Positions 1-8,866 of a stretch of 64,000 nucleotides of DNA are shown in pieces. Position numbers and translations under genes: made by a program. Each line of letters begins with the position of its first letter. The first letter of the stretch is position 1. Below the pieces are notes generated by a model that was not told the DNA's origin, did no database searches, and saw only the letters and a list, made by a program, of their open reading frames with translations. The DNA comes from Taishania sp037189645 (GTDB lineage: Bacteria > Bacteroidota > Bacteroidia > Flavobacteriales_D > Crocinitomicaceae), in assembly GCA_037189645.1 (NCBI GenBank), contig JBBCIY010000010.1, forward strand, positions 62,001-126,000, in the 5' to 3' direction.

Positions 1-1
1 A

Positions 2-97
2 AAGCTTGTTGTAGAAGCCCACAATGGTACCATTGACGTAAAAAGCACACTGGGCAAAGGTACATCGTTTAGAATCTGGCTGCCATTCGGAGAGTAG
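2..97 (+). CDS. sensor histidine kinase, C-terminal end only
   Basis: Only the last 31 codons are inside the window. They read as the end of a HATPase_c domain: a short helix ending in VEAHNG, then the STLGKGTSFRIWLP stretch, which matches the G2 box and final strand of ATP-binding kinase domains. The stop codon is TAG at 95-97. The sensor part and the phospho-acceptor histidine lie upstream of the window, so the stimulus cannot be judged. The next gene is convergent, so no operon partner is visible here. Confidence 0.75.
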   Translation, partial: KLVVEAHNGTIDVKSTLGKGTSFRIWLPFGE

Positions 98-122
98 GAT
101 CAATGTTCTTTTTACGATCCTC

Positions 123-887
123 TTATTTACACTTTCCGGTTTCACCCGCAGAAGCACCGGGAGTACAGCATACCATTTCCACCTGCGGTTTATGCATGTT
201 TTCCAGATCTGCTTCCGTTGTAATTGTACTCATCTTTATTTCCGGGCTGATGTAGGGAATGCCTAAGTTCAACCCCCTTAGAATTACCAGCACACCTACG
301 ACAGTCATCATGTAAGGGACTACTCCGGAAAATTTCAGCCGCCAGCTCCCGGACAATTTGGAAGTAAAGAAAACAACAGAAAACATCACCGGAAGCGTTC
401 CCAAACCGAAGAACAGCATTGCCAGCCCTCCCTGGACAGGAGAACCCTGGATCAACGCGTTTGTCAACCCGATAAAGACCATCCCACAGGGAAGAAAACC
501 ATTCAGGAACCCCAATCCCACTAATTTAAACGGGCTGCCGGAGCGGAGCAGCTTCCCGATGCCGGTACCGATCAGACTGCTCAGCTTTCCTGCCAGTTTC
601 GACCTTCCGAGGTTAAAGAACCGATGCCAGGCGATCAGTATCATGATCATCCCTGCCGTGATACTCAGCCATTGCATCCATTGCAGGCTGGCAATGCTCA
701 GGCCGATACTCCCAAGAATCACTCCCAAGAGTGAATAAGCAGCTATGCGCCCGAAGTTATATTGCAGCGCTCCACTGGTAATACTGAAATCAGAGGAACG
801 ATTCACCGGGATTGCCATCGCGATCGGGCCACACATTCCCAGGCAGTGAAACGCAGAACCAAGACCGATGATAAAACCAATTAGCAT
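123..887 (-). CDS. TauE/SafE-like membrane protein (UreH/DsbD-type domain)
   Basis: A 254-residue polytopic membrane protein with about six hydrophobic segments. The first segment carries HCLGMCGP and a later one carries GFLNGFLPCGM; these paired Cys/Pro motifs mark the UreH/DsbD_2-like branch usually annotated 'sulfite exporter TauE/SafE family'. The C-terminal tail is Cys-rich (VCCTPG, GKCK), suggesting metal or thiol chemistry. In Bacteroidota such genes often sit beside cbb3 oxidase assembly genes, so a role in copper or cytochrome maturation is possible, but no such gene is visible here. The ATG at 887 is preferred to the upstream TTG at 920, which overlaps the promoter box. Confidence 0.7.
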   Translation of the reverse strand: MLIGFIIGLGSAFHCLGMCGPIAMAIPVNRSSDFSITSGALQYNFGRIAAYSLLGVILGSIGLSIASLQWMQWLSITAGMIMILIAWHRFFNLGRSKLAGKLSSLIGTGIGKLLRSGSPFKLVGLGFLNGFLPCGMVFIGLTNALIQGSPVQGGLAMLFFGLGTLPVMFSVVFFTSKLSGSWRLKFSGVVPYMMTVVGVLVILRGLNLGIPYISPEIKMSTITTEADLENMHKPQVEMVCCTPGASAGETGKCK

Positions 888-917
888 ATCGTTTTTATTG
901 AAAGAATTCCTTTTGTG

Positions 918-925
918 CAAAGGTA
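918..925 (-). promoter_or_regulatory. Bacteroidota -7 promoter element
   Basis: Minus-strand TACCTTTG, an exact TAnnTTTG match, 30 bases upstream of the ATG at 887. It argues against the longer TTG-initiated reading, which would begin inside the box. Confidence 0.6.
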
Positions 926-1039
926 CGCGATACCATCACCCGAAAAAATGACTTTGCTCAGCTTCAATCAAAATAATTTCTGTTTTCCGCGTTCCTGGAA
1001 TTTTATTATTTACTTTGTGGGATCAATAACGAACATCCT

Positions 1040-1459
1040 ATGCTGATTGACAAAAACTCCATAACAAACTACATTCCACAGCGGTTTCCTTTCGTCATGA
1101 TCGACGCCTTGATCTCGGCAAATGAAACACAGTTTGAATCTGAATTTGAGATCCGGAAAGAAAACATATTCCTCAAAGACGGGGTTTTGTCTGAGTCGGC
1201 ATTGATCGAGAACATCGCCCAGACCTGCGCGGCCGGTTTCGGTTACATCGGAAGCCAGCATGGTGAGGAAGCCGGGAAACTCGGGTTTATCGGGTCTGTG
1301 AGCCGGCTGGAAGTGAAAAAAGCCGCCGGAGAAAACGACTGGATCGTAACAAAAGTAGCTGTTATCAGCACGTTCGATACCATTCACTTGGTTGAGGGAA
1401 CTGCTTCCTGCAACGGCGAGGAATTGGTTACCTGCCAGATGAAAATTGTGGTGGGGTGA
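1040..1459 (+). CDS. FabZ-like hotdog-fold protein
   Basis: A 139-residue hotdog-fold protein related to FabZ/ApeP 3-hydroxyacyl-ACP dehydratases. The helix that carries the catalytic acid is present (LIENIAQTCAAGFGYIG, matching the family's 'VEAMAQ' region). The N-terminal motif, however, reads IPQRFPFVMID where FabZ has PHRYPFLLVD, so the usual catalytic His is Gln. This variant seems familiar in Bacteroidota homologues and may define a subfamily. Dehydration of a hydroxyacyl-ACP in an aryl-polyene/flexirubin-type or lipid pathway is the default guess, but the Gln makes activity uncertain. It stands alone; a 7-base TACTTTG at 1011-1017 is a weak promoter candidate. Confidence 0.7.
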   Translation: MLIDKNSITNYIPQRFPFVMIDALISANETQFESEFEIRKENIFLKDGVLSESALIENIAQTCAAGFGYIGSQHGEEAGKLGFIGSVSRLEVKKAAGENDWIVTKVAVISTFDTIHLVEGTASCNGEELVTCQMKIVVG

Positions 1460-1499
1460 TGGATCGCTACAGAATAGCAAAGCATACCGGGATTATTAT

Positions 1500-2285
1500 T
1501 TACACAATTTGTTTTAATAGTGCTTCAAAATAATGAGGAGCTTTCTCCAGACGTGAACCATACCAGCTGAAGTACTCTCCATCTGCCAGGATAATCCTGG
1601 ATTGAGGATATTTTTCTTTGAAAAATGCGATGTGGCTTTCATTGAACGGATACGGTTCCGAGCTGAGCAAGATCACATCAGGTGAACTATTTTCCGAAAA
1701 ATCCCATTCCGGGTAACGTGCTTCGCTTTGCAGGTTGATCCCTCCGCAGTGCTGGATCATGGCGTCAATAAACGTATTCTTGCCGACTGTGAAATACGGG
1801 TCTTTCCACATGAAATACAGGCAGGTCCACTTTTTAGTGATTGTTTGCGCCAACGTCAAAAATTTCTGCTGAATGGAATCGGCCAGGCGTATGCTTTCAT
1901 TTTCCCGCCCGGTGATCCTTCCTATTTCTAGGATCATTTCAAGAGCATGCTCCAACGTATCGATATCGCTCATCCAGACGGGTGCAATTTCCCGCAGCTG
2001 CTCAATATCCGCCTGCGTATTTTCTTCTTTGTTTCCTATGATCAGGTCCGGTCGCAATTCCCTGACCTTATCAATAGTAATATTTTTCGTCCCCCCGACA
2101 CGTGTTTTACCATGAAACCAGGAATCCGGGTGTATGCAGAATTTCGTGATCCCGACAACTTCATCCTCCAGCCCCAGGTCATACAGCAATTCAGTCTGAG
2201 ACGGCACCAGGGAAATGATCCGGCGTGGAAAGGACTCCAGCCGGATCACAGTATTCATCTGGTCTTTGGATTCGATCGCCATCAT
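1500..2285 (-). CDS. helical-backbone metal receptor (BtuF-like), no signal peptide
   Basis: 261 residues resembling the periplasmic-binding domain of ABC transporters for cobalamin or iron complexes (BtuF/FecB type). It has the RIISLVPSQTELLYDLGL opening, VVGITKFCIHPD and PDLIIGNKEEN segments typical of the family. No signal peptide or lipobox precedes the domain, so the product appears cytoplasmic, as in many stand-alone Bacteroidota homologues; a transport role is therefore doubtful and no permease or ATPase gene is adjacent. Two consecutive ATG codons (2285, 2282) are possible starts. It ends beside, and may be co-transcribed with, the cystathionine beta-synthase gene upstream on the same strand (gap 24 bases). 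Confidence 0.75.
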   Translation of the reverse strand: MMAIESKDQMNTVIRLESFPRRIISLVPSQTELLYDLGLEDEVVGITKFCIHPDSWFHGKTRVGGTKNITIDKVRELRPDLIIGNKEENTQADIEQLREIAPVWMSDIDTLEHALEMILEIGRITGRENESIRLADSIQQKFLTLAQTITKKWTCLYFMWKDPYFTVGKNTFIDAMIQHCGGINLQSEARYPEWDFSENSSPDVILLSSEPYPFNESHIAFFKEKYPQSRIILADGEYFSWYGSRLEKAPHYFEALLKQIV

Positions 2286-2309
2286 TTCCTATCCTGCCAG
2301 GAAAAAGCG

Positions 2310-3671
2310 TTAGCTCAACGCAGAAATAATATCAAATTTGGTGATGATGTGGTATTTCCCGTCCTTTTTCTCTACAAGCACCGCATGTGTTTCTTTGTTG
2401 ATCAGTTTAGACACTTCTTCCAGCGTCGCGCTTTCTTTTACAATCGGGAACGGTTTGTTCATCACCGAAGAAATAGAAGCGTCACGCAGGTCGGGATTGT
2501 CGATCAGGAGTGAAAACAACGTGTTTTCATCAATTGAACCGGCAAATTTGCCGTCTTTCAACACCGGGATCTGGGAAATATCGTGCTTGCGGATGCTTGC
2601 AACCGCATGCGAAACCAGCTCTTCAGCGTACAACGTTACCAACGGCTGATCGGCATGTTTGGCGATCAGGTCACCTGCCGTCTTAATGTTCTCTTCCAGG
2701 AATCCACGTTCACGCATCCAGTCATCATTAAAGATCTTACCAACATAACGGGAACCGTGATCGTGGAACAAGACCACTACCACATCATCTTCTTTCAGCT
2801 CATCTTTCAGCTGTAATACCCCTGAAATGGCAGCACCGGCAGAATTCCCGACGAAAATGCCCTCTTCACGAGCCAGCCTGCGTGTGTAAACCGCCGCATC
2901 CTTATCCGTCACTTTTTCAAACCGGTGGATGATGTCAAAATCCACATTTGCAGGAAGAATGTCTTCCCCGATCCCTTCCGTGATGTACGGGTAGATCTCA
3001 TTTTCATCAAAAATCCCCGTTTCCTTGTACTTTTTGAAGACCGAACCATAGGTATCGATTCCCCATATTTTAATATCCGGGTTCTTTTCTTTCAGGTATT
3101 TTCCGACTCCGGAGATCGTTCCTCCTGTTCCTACTCCGACAACAAAATGTGTTATTTTTCCGTCCGTCTGCTCCCAGATCTCAGGACCGGTTGATTCATA
3201 ATGCGCTTCACGGTTCGACAGGTTATCGTACTGGTTGACATACCATGAATTCGGAATCTCTTTCGCCAGCCGCCGGGAAACGGAATAATACGAGCGGGGA
3301 TCCGACGGTTCAACCGCAGTCGGGCATACAACCACCTCTGCTCCAACCGCACGAAGAATGTCCATTTTTTCTTTGGACTGCTTATCGTTCAATACACAGA
3401 TCAGCTTATATCCTTTGATGATGCATGCCAGTGCAAGCCCCATTCCCGTATTCCCGGACGTTCCCTCAATGATCGTTCCTCCGGGTTTGATCAAACCTGC
3501 CTTTTCTGCATCTTCGATCATTTTAACCGCCATCCGGTCTTTTACCGAGTTTCCCGGGTTGGTTGTTTCCACCTTCGCCAAAACGGTGGCTTTCACATCT
3601 TTCGTAAGTTTATTTAAACGCACAAGCGGCGTATTTCCTATCGTTTCAAGAATGTTGTTGTAAATCTTCAT
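2310..3671 (-). CDS. cystathionine beta-synthase-type PLP enzyme with CBS pair
   Basis: 453 residues. The N-terminal ~320 residues are a fold-type II PLP enzyme: IGNTPLVRL, the PLP-binding lysine in NSVKDR (K44), the phosphate-binding GTSGNTGMG loop (70-78) and a GVGTGGTISG loop. The C-terminal ~120 residues form two CBS modules, as in eukaryotic cystathionine beta-synthase; there is no heme-binding N-terminal extension. Expected reaction: serine (or O-acetylserine) plus homocysteine or sulfide to a sulfur amino acid. Exact substrate cannot be read from sequence. It has its own TACTTTTG promoter 22 bases upstream. Confidence 0.85.
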   Translation of the reverse strand: MKIYNNILETIGNTPLVRLNKLTKDVKATVLAKVETTNPGNSVKDRMAVKMIEDAEKAGLIKPGGTIIEGTSGNTGMGLALACIIKGYKLICVLNDKQSKEKMDILRAVGAEVVVCPTAVEPSDPRSYYSVSRRLAKEIPNSWYVNQYDNLSNREAHYESTGPEIWEQTDGKITHFVVGVGTGGTISGVGKYLKEKNPDIKIWGIDTYGSVFKKYKETGIFDENEIYPYITEGIGEDILPANVDFDIIHRFEKVTDKDAAVYTRRLAREEGIFVGNSAGAAISGVLQLKDELKEDDVVVVLFHDHGSRYVGKIFNDDWMRERGFLEENIKTAGDLIAKHADQPLVTLYAEELVSHAVASIRKHDISQIPVLKDGKFAGSIDENTLFSLLIDNPDLRDASISSVMNKPFPIVKESATLEEVSKLINKETHAVLVEKKDGKYHIITKFDIISALS

Positions 3672-3693
3672 TGTCTTATAAAATTCTGAGTAA

Positions 3694-3701
3694 CAAAAGT
3701 A
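3694..3701 (-). promoter_or_regulatory. Bacteroidota -7 promoter element
   Basis: Minus-strand TACTTTTG, an exact TAnnTTTG match, 22 bases upstream of the start codon at 3671. Confidence 0.6.
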
Positions 3702-3800
3702 GGCAATACATTTTGAAAAGATGGAAAGGAACCGGAAAAAATGATGATGTGACAGGACCGTATCAGATCAGCACTGATGGAGAGAAACCATCTTCCGGGT

Positions 3801-3831
3801 AATAAAAAATCCCTGCTCTTACAACAGGGAT
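3801..3831 (-). terminator. intrinsic terminator of the aidB-acyl-CoA synthetase operon
   Basis: On the minus strand a 7-bp stem (ATCCCTG/CAGGGAT, loop 9 nt) is followed by TTTTTTATTA. It lies 23 bases after the stop of the acyl-CoA synthetase gene. Confidence 0.75.
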
Positions 3832-3853
3832 CCGTTATCTCAGTTAAGCTGTC

Positions 3854-5374
3854 TCATTTGACAAACTGTTCTTTCAACAGGAACTTCTGGACTTTTCCGG
3901 ATGGATTACGGGGAAGCACTTCAGTGAAATGAAGGATCTTCGGAATTTTGTACGACGCCACTTTATCGTATAAATGCTCCTTTAATTCATCCAGCGAAAC
4001 AGGTGCATTTTCTTTTGTCACCAACACAGCTGTAACCGTCTCTCCCCATTCGTGGTGTGGTGTTCCGATCACAGCTGCATCTTCGATCTGTGGATGTGTC
4101 ATCAAGGCATCCTCTACTTCTTTCGAGTAAACATTCTCCCCACCGGTAATGATCATGTCTTTCTTCCTGTCCACGATGAACAGGTAGCCATCCTCATCTT
4201 TCCGTGCAAGGTCTCCCGTCTTGTACCAGCCATCCTCCGTAATTGCTTCTTTCGTCGCTCCCGGATTATTGTAATACTCCTTCATTGTGCTGTATGCCCG
4301 GATCCGGATCTCACCGATGGAACCATTCGGGATTTCCTGTCCATCATCATCAACGACAATGATCTCCACGGAAGGCAGGCAGAAGCGCCCGATCGACCCG
4401 GCCTTACCGATCTGTTCTTCCGGGTACAGAACCATTCCTGTAGGCCCGGTCTCTGTCATCCCGAACACCTGATAGAACTTATCGCTTTTATAAGCTGTCA
4501 TGAGGTTACGGCTCATTTCAGCGCTGATCGGGCCGCCTCCGTATATCCAGCAGCGGACACTGCTCAGGTCATAATCTGTAAAACCTGGCACCATTTTCAA
4601 AGGCAATGCATACGAAACCGGTGCACCGAAATACAGTGTCACTTTTTCATTCTGTATGGTTTCCAGGAAATGAACAGGATGGTATTCCCTCAGAAGTACC
4701 ACCGTCCCTCCGATGTAAGTTGTGCCACCCAGCCAGTTATTCAGTGGCGAAGAGTGCCATACCGGCATAGCAACCAGCGTACGCTCATCCCGTGTCATCG
4801 TCAGTCCTGTTGCTGCGATCTGGCTGGCAAAGAAAACATTCTGATGCGTCAGCACACATCCTTTCGGGTTTCCTGTTGTCCCGGACGTATACAGTAGCTG
4901 CGCCGTCATTCCGGGCTCCGGATTGCAGCTATCCGACGCTTCCAACGGCTCTGAATGTTCCATCGCCGGCTCAAATTCATCCGCTCCTTCCACTTTTCCC
5001 AAGGTGGAAATTTTCACAATGGAACGGTTCATTTCTCTGACTACCGGTTCCAGCTGTGCATCAAATAAGAGCAGCTTTGCGCCGGAATCTTCCAGAATGT
5101 AATCCAATTCACGTGCTCTCAGCTTGTGATTCACGGGTACAACAACCGCTCCCAGCCTCCATGCACCTAAAAGGGTATAAATGAACGAAGGGGAATTGTA
5201 GCAGAACAACGCAACCCGGTCTCCCTTCCGGATCCCGTTTTTCTTTAAAAGGGCAGCTGTTTTCAGCGAGTTCAGATGTGTTTGACTGTAACTGATCCCA
5301 CTGCCATTGCAGCGGATGTAATCTTTTTCCTGAAATTTCCTGACATTGGAGTCAAATACTTCTAATAAGTTCAT
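3854..5374 (-). CDS. AMP-forming acyl-CoA synthetase (class I adenylate-forming)
   Basis: 506 residues of the ANL superfamily. The P-loop-like A3 motif YTSGTTGNPKG is at 162-172; GWYKTGDLARKDEDGYLFIVD and RKKDMIITGGENVYS follow, and NPSGKVQK near the C-terminus supplies the adenylation lysine. It activates a carboxylate, probably a fatty or short-chain organic acid, with ATP and CoA. Substrate specificity cannot be read. It lies 18 bases downstream of the aidB-like gene on the same strand and is followed by a clear terminator, so the two form an operon. This suggests that its acyl-CoA product is related to whatever the AidB-like flavoprotein handles. Confidence 0.85.
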   Translation of the reverse strand: MNLLEVFDSNVRKFQEKDYIRCNGSGISYSQTHLNSLKTAALLKKNGIRKGDRVALFCYNSPSFIYTLLGAWRLGAVVVPVNHKLRARELDYILEDSGAKLLLFDAQLEPVVREMNRSIVKISTLGKVEGADEFEPAMEHSEPLEASDSCNPEPGMTAQLLYTSGTTGNPKGCVLTHQNVFFASQIAATGLTMTRDERTLVAMPVWHSSPLNNWLGGTTYIGGTVVLLREYHPVHFLETIQNEKVTLYFGAPVSYALPLKMVPGFTDYDLSSVRCWIYGGGPISAEMSRNLMTAYKSDKFYQVFGMTETGPTGMVLYPEEQIGKAGSIGRFCLPSVEIIVVDDDGQEIPNGSIGEIRIRAYSTMKEYYNNPGATKEAITEDGWYKTGDLARKDEDGYLFIVDRKKDMIITGGENVYSKEVEDALMTHPQIEDAAVIGTPHHEWGETVTAVLVTKENAPVSLDELKEHLYDKVASYKIPKILHFTEVLPRNPSGKVQKFLLKEQFVK

Positions 5375-5392
5375 TTTCGATTCATTTTTAAA

Positions 5393-7060
5393 TTAATAAA
5401 CTAACGGGAACGCTCTTTCCAGGATCGCTCCGAAATCCAGGTTTGCAGGCCTGAATGCACCGTAATTCGCAGCCATTCCCTGGTTCAGGCGCAATTCAAT
5501 GAATGCGTTGCTCATAAACTCCGGTGAACGTTGTTTCATCAGGCACGCCTGGACGATCAGCATCAGTTTTTCAGTCAGTAACCTGGCAGATGCCTCCAAT
5601 GCTGCCGGATCGGATTGAAGCAGCTCCTGTAACCCGGCTAATGATCCCAGGATTACCTCATCGCCATCCGCCATTTCGACCAGTTCTCTGAAGATGAGCT
5701 TTACAAGGTCGGGCTCTTTTCCCAGCGCACGGAGCACATCCAGGCACATGACGTTCCCGGAGCCTTCCCAGATAGAATTAACGGGAGCTTCCCTGAACAG
5801 ACGTGCCATGATCCCGTCTTCCACATAGCCGTTACCGCCGAATGTTTCCATTGCCTCGGCAGTAATTGTTTCAGCCCGTTTGCAAATCCAGTACTTGGAT
5901 GCCGGAGTTAAAAAGCGTTTCCACGCCTTTGCCGAACGATCCTCATCTCCCTGTTCAAAGGCTTCAGCCAGCTTTAATGCCAACACCTCCGCCGCTTCGC
6001 TTTCAAGTGCGAAATCAACTAATACATTCCGCATCAGCGGTTGATTGTACAATGTATTTCCGAATGCTTTTCGTTTTCTTGTGTATTCAATTGCCTGGAC
6101 GGTCGCCTGCCGGATGATTCCCGTGCTTCCCAGCACACAGCACAACCGGGTATAATTTGCCATTTCAATGATCGTAGGAATTCCCCTTCCTTCTTCTCCC
6201 ATGAGGATTCCATAAGCATCTTTAAATTCCACTTCACTGCTTGAGTTGGATTTATTCCCCAGTTTGTCTTTCAGCCGCTGGATCTCAACCGGGTTTTTTG
6301 TCCCATCGGGCTTCCACCTCGGCACGAAGAAACAGCAGATCGCATCCGTATCGCTTGTACGTGCCACCACCAGGTGCGCATCGCACATAGGCGCGGAAAA
6401 AAACCATTTGTGGCCCCGCAATAAATATGCTTTGCCCCGCCCCGGCTCCCCGATCGGGGTTGCAATGGTTGTATTGGACCGGACGTCAGAACCTCCCTGT
6501 TTTTCGGTCATTCCCATCCCGATCCAGATGGATTTCTTATGAGCGATCGGAATGTCCCGCTGATCGTATTCCCTTGAAACCAGCTTGTCCTTTAACTGGC
6601 TCCACAGTTCCGGCTCCCTGGCGATAACCGGGATGGAAGCGAGTGTCATGGTTGCGGGGCACATAGAACCAGCTTCCACCTGTGTCTGCAGGATGAAGTT
6701 GGCAGCAGTATAGCTCCATCTGAAAGGTTCTTTGTCTTCAAAAGGCCTGGAGATCAAACCATACGTTTTACACCACGCAGAAAACGTATGCCAGGAAGGA
6801 TGAAACTCCACTACATCCATACGGTTTCCACGGTTATCGAACGTTTTTAAAACAGGAATGTACTCGTTTGCCAGCTGCCCGTCATGGAATGCTTGCGGCG
6901 TTCCCAGTTTTGCTCCGAAATCCGTCAGCTCTTTTGCCGCCCAATCTGCATTGTTCTTTTTGAAATATTCCGTTAAAACGTGGTCTGTAGTAAATAAATT
7001 ATAGTTGGTTAATTCCGTAAACTGATTCGATACTTCATGTGTTTTCCATTGATTTTCCAT
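5393..7060 (-). CDS. aidB: AidB-type acyl-CoA dehydrogenase
   Basis: 555 residues that follow Escherichia coli AidB through its whole length, including the AidB-specific N-terminal region (MENQWKTHEV, then FHPSWHTF). Core motifs include QVEAGSMCPATMTLA, GMGMTEKQGGSDVRSNTT, GHKWFFSAPMCDAHLV and RLKDKLGNKSNSSSEVEF. The ending PVNSIWEGSGNVMCLDVLR contains the catalytic-type glutamate. AidB is a flavoprotein of the Ada-controlled alkylation response, proposed to bind DNA and destroy alkylating agents. An ada-like/alkB pair lies 2.6 kb away on the other strand. Co-transcribed with an acyl-CoA synthetase. No clear TAnnTTTG box was seen upstream; a shorter CAAAGTA is present near 7194. Confidence 0.9.
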   Translation of the reverse strand: MENQWKTHEVSNQFTELTNYNLFTTDHVLTEYFKKNNADWAAKELTDFGAKLGTPQAFHDGQLANEYIPVLKTFDNRGNRMDVVEFHPSWHTFSAWCKTYGLISRPFEDKEPFRWSYTAANFILQTQVEAGSMCPATMTLASIPVIAREPELWSQLKDKLVSREYDQRDIPIAHKKSIWIGMGMTEKQGGSDVRSNTTIATPIGEPGRGKAYLLRGHKWFFSAPMCDAHLVVARTSDTDAICCFFVPRWKPDGTKNPVEIQRLKDKLGNKSNSSSEVEFKDAYGILMGEEGRGIPTIIEMANYTRLCCVLGSTGIIRQATVQAIEYTRKRKAFGNTLYNQPLMRNVLVDFALESEAAEVLALKLAEAFEQGDEDRSAKAWKRFLTPASKYWICKRAETITAEAMETFGGNGYVEDGIMARLFREAPVNSIWEGSGNVMCLDVLRALGKEPDLVKLIFRELVEMADGDEVILGSLAGLQELLQSDPAALEASARLLTEKLMLIVQACLMKQRSPEFMSNAFIELRLNQGMAANYGAFRPANLDFGAILERAFPLVY

Positions 7061-7298
7061 TGCTGCTAAATTGAACGATTCGTATGCAATTTAACGATTT
7101 GTCCGGCAAAAAACACGTTATTTAATGTTAAATATTCAGGAAAATGAATTATGCATGCATATAAAACTGAGCTACAATTATTTGAGCATCTGCCAAAGTA
7201 AAAGATCTACCCAGTCCATTTGATTCGGGATTGAAAAATGATGCAACCGGACTACATGGCCAGGTAAAAAAAGTAAAGTAAATTGATGATCATACAGC

Positions 7299-8714
7299 TT
7301 ATTTCTCTGCTTTCAGCCCCATTTCCTCACCCAGCTTCAGCATGTATGCATAGGCAGCATCATATTCATTGGGGATTTCTCCCTCCAGGATGGCATCTTT
7401 GATCTTTGTCTTGATATCGCCGATTTCCTGACAAGGGCCTAAATTGAAAGTTTTGATGATAACCTCTCCCCCGATAGGTGGCTGGAAATTGCGGACCCGG
7501 TCTTTTTCTTCCACCGCTTTCAGTTTCTCCCGTACCAGCTCAAAATTCTGGCGGTATTTTTTTACCTTGAATTCATTCTTGGAAGTAATGTCTGCGTTGC
7601 ACAGGATCATCAGATCGTCGATGTCGTCACCGGCCTCAAACAGCAATCTTCTGACAGCCGAATCGGTGACATTTCCTTTTACCAGCGCGATCGGACGAAG
7701 GTGCAGGCGGACCAGCTTCTGGACGTATTTCATCTTGGCATCCAGTGGTAATTTCAGCCGGGCAAAGATTTTCGGAACCATTCTTGCTCCCAGGTCTTCA
7801 TGCCCGTGGAATGTCCAGCCGACCTTTTCATCAAAGCGCTTGGTCGGAGGCTTGGCGATGTCGTGCATGATCGCCGCCCATCTCAGCCACAGGTCATCAC
7901 TGCTTTCCGCAACGTTATCCAGTACCTCCAGCGTGTGGTAAAAATTGTCCTTGTGTGATTTCCCGTTCCTGGTTTCCGTGCCCTGCAAAGCGACCATTTC
8001 AGGAAAGAAACGATGCAACAGCTTAGTTGAATAAAGCAGTTTTATTCCCCGGGAAGGAGTATCGGACAATATAATCTTGTTGAATTCGTCCATGATACGC
8101 TCATTGGAAATGATCTCCAGGCGTTCTGAATTACGGAGTATGGCTTCCAGGCAATTCGGTTCAATTTTAAAGTTCAGCTGGGCCGCGAACCGGATCGCCC
8201 GCATCATGCGCAGCGGGTCGTCGCTGAATGTCACATCCGGTTCCAGCGGAGTCCGGACAATTTCTTTCTCTATGTCCGCTCTTCCGTTAAACGGGTCTAT
8301 CAGTTCTCCGAAATTGTGTGGCTGAAGGGAGATCCCCATTGCATTGATCGTAAAATCCCTCCTGTCCTGGTCATCTTTCAATGTCCCGTCTTCAACAACC
8401 GGTTTCCTGGAATCCCTTTGATAGGATTCCTTTCTTGCTCCCACGAATTCCACATCCAGGTCCTTGTACCGGAAAGAAGCCGTTCCAAAATTCCTGAACA
8501 GAGAAACCTTTTTCACACGCAGCCGTTCTGCCGTTTTCTGTGCCAGTTCCATGCCGCTCCCCACCACAACGATATCAATATCCTTCCGGTCACGGTCCAG
8601 GAAAATATCACGTACAAAACCACCGATAACGTATGCCTCCAGTTGCTCTTCTTCAACAACCTGGCGTACCACCTTGAAAACAGGATGGGTTAAGTATGAC
8701 GCGAAATTTTCCAT
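7299..8714 (-). CDS. cca: CCA tRNA nucleotidyltransferase with HD domain
   Basis: 471 residues. The class II nucleotidyltransferase head has the VIGGFVRD motif and paired aspartates in KDIDIVV; the RRDFTINAM and DDPLRMMRAIRFAAQ segments are characteristic of tRNA CCA-adding or poly(A) polymerases. The middle part carries an HD phosphohydrolase motif (IMHDIAKP). It adds or repairs the CCA 3' end of tRNA. Whether it adds the full CCA or only part cannot be decided, since no second homologue is in view. The start is supported by a TATCTTTG box 7 bases upstream, implying a very short leader. Confidence 0.9.
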   Translation of the reverse strand: MENFASYLTHPVFKVVRQVVEEEQLEAYVIGGFVRDIFLDRDRKDIDIVVVGSGMELAQKTAERLRVKKVSLFRNFGTASFRYKDLDVEFVGARKESYQRDSRKPVVEDGTLKDDQDRRDFTINAMGISLQPHNFGELIDPFNGRADIEKEIVRTPLEPDVTFSDDPLRMMRAIRFAAQLNFKIEPNCLEAILRNSERLEIISNERIMDEFNKIILSDTPSRGIKLLYSTKLLHRFFPEMVALQGTETRNGKSHKDNFYHTLEVLDNVAESSDDLWLRWAAIMHDIAKPPTKRFDEKVGWTFHGHEDLGARMVPKIFARLKLPLDAKMKYVQKLVRLHLRPIALVKGNVTDSAVRRLLFEAGDDIDDLMILCNADITSKNEFKVKKYRQNFELVREKLKAVEEKDRVRNFQPPIGGEVIIKTFNLGPCQEIGDIKTKIKDAILEGEIPNEYDAAYAYMLKLGEEMGLKAEK

Positions 8715-8721
8715 CGGGGGA

Positions 8722-8729
8722 CAAAGATA
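8722..8729 (-). promoter_or_regulatory. Bacteroidota -7 promoter element, near-leaderless
   Basis: Minus-strand TATCTTTG, exact match to TAnnTTTG, ending only 7 bases before the ATG of cca. Confidence 0.6.
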
Positions 8730-8854
8730 GCAATAAAAGCAGGAAGATAAATGCAGCCACCCGGAAGTTCTATTGAAAATAGTCCAGTCATACCATTCGT
8801 CATAATTACCAAGGATAGTGGTCTACTGGCACTCAATCGTAAATTGATTTTTTG

Positions 8855-8862
8855 TATATTTG
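8855..8862 (+). promoter_or_regulatory. Bacteroidota -7 promoter element, near-leaderless
   Basis: TATATTTG, exact match to TAnnTTTG, 4 bases before the ATG at 8867. Confidence 0.55.
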
Positions 8863-8866
8863 ATTC

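Noticed and set aside
4052..4897. 281-codon open frame on the plus strand
   Set aside because: Lies wholly opposite the acyl-CoA synthetase gene, whose protein is clearly conserved; the antisense translation has no protein-like pattern.
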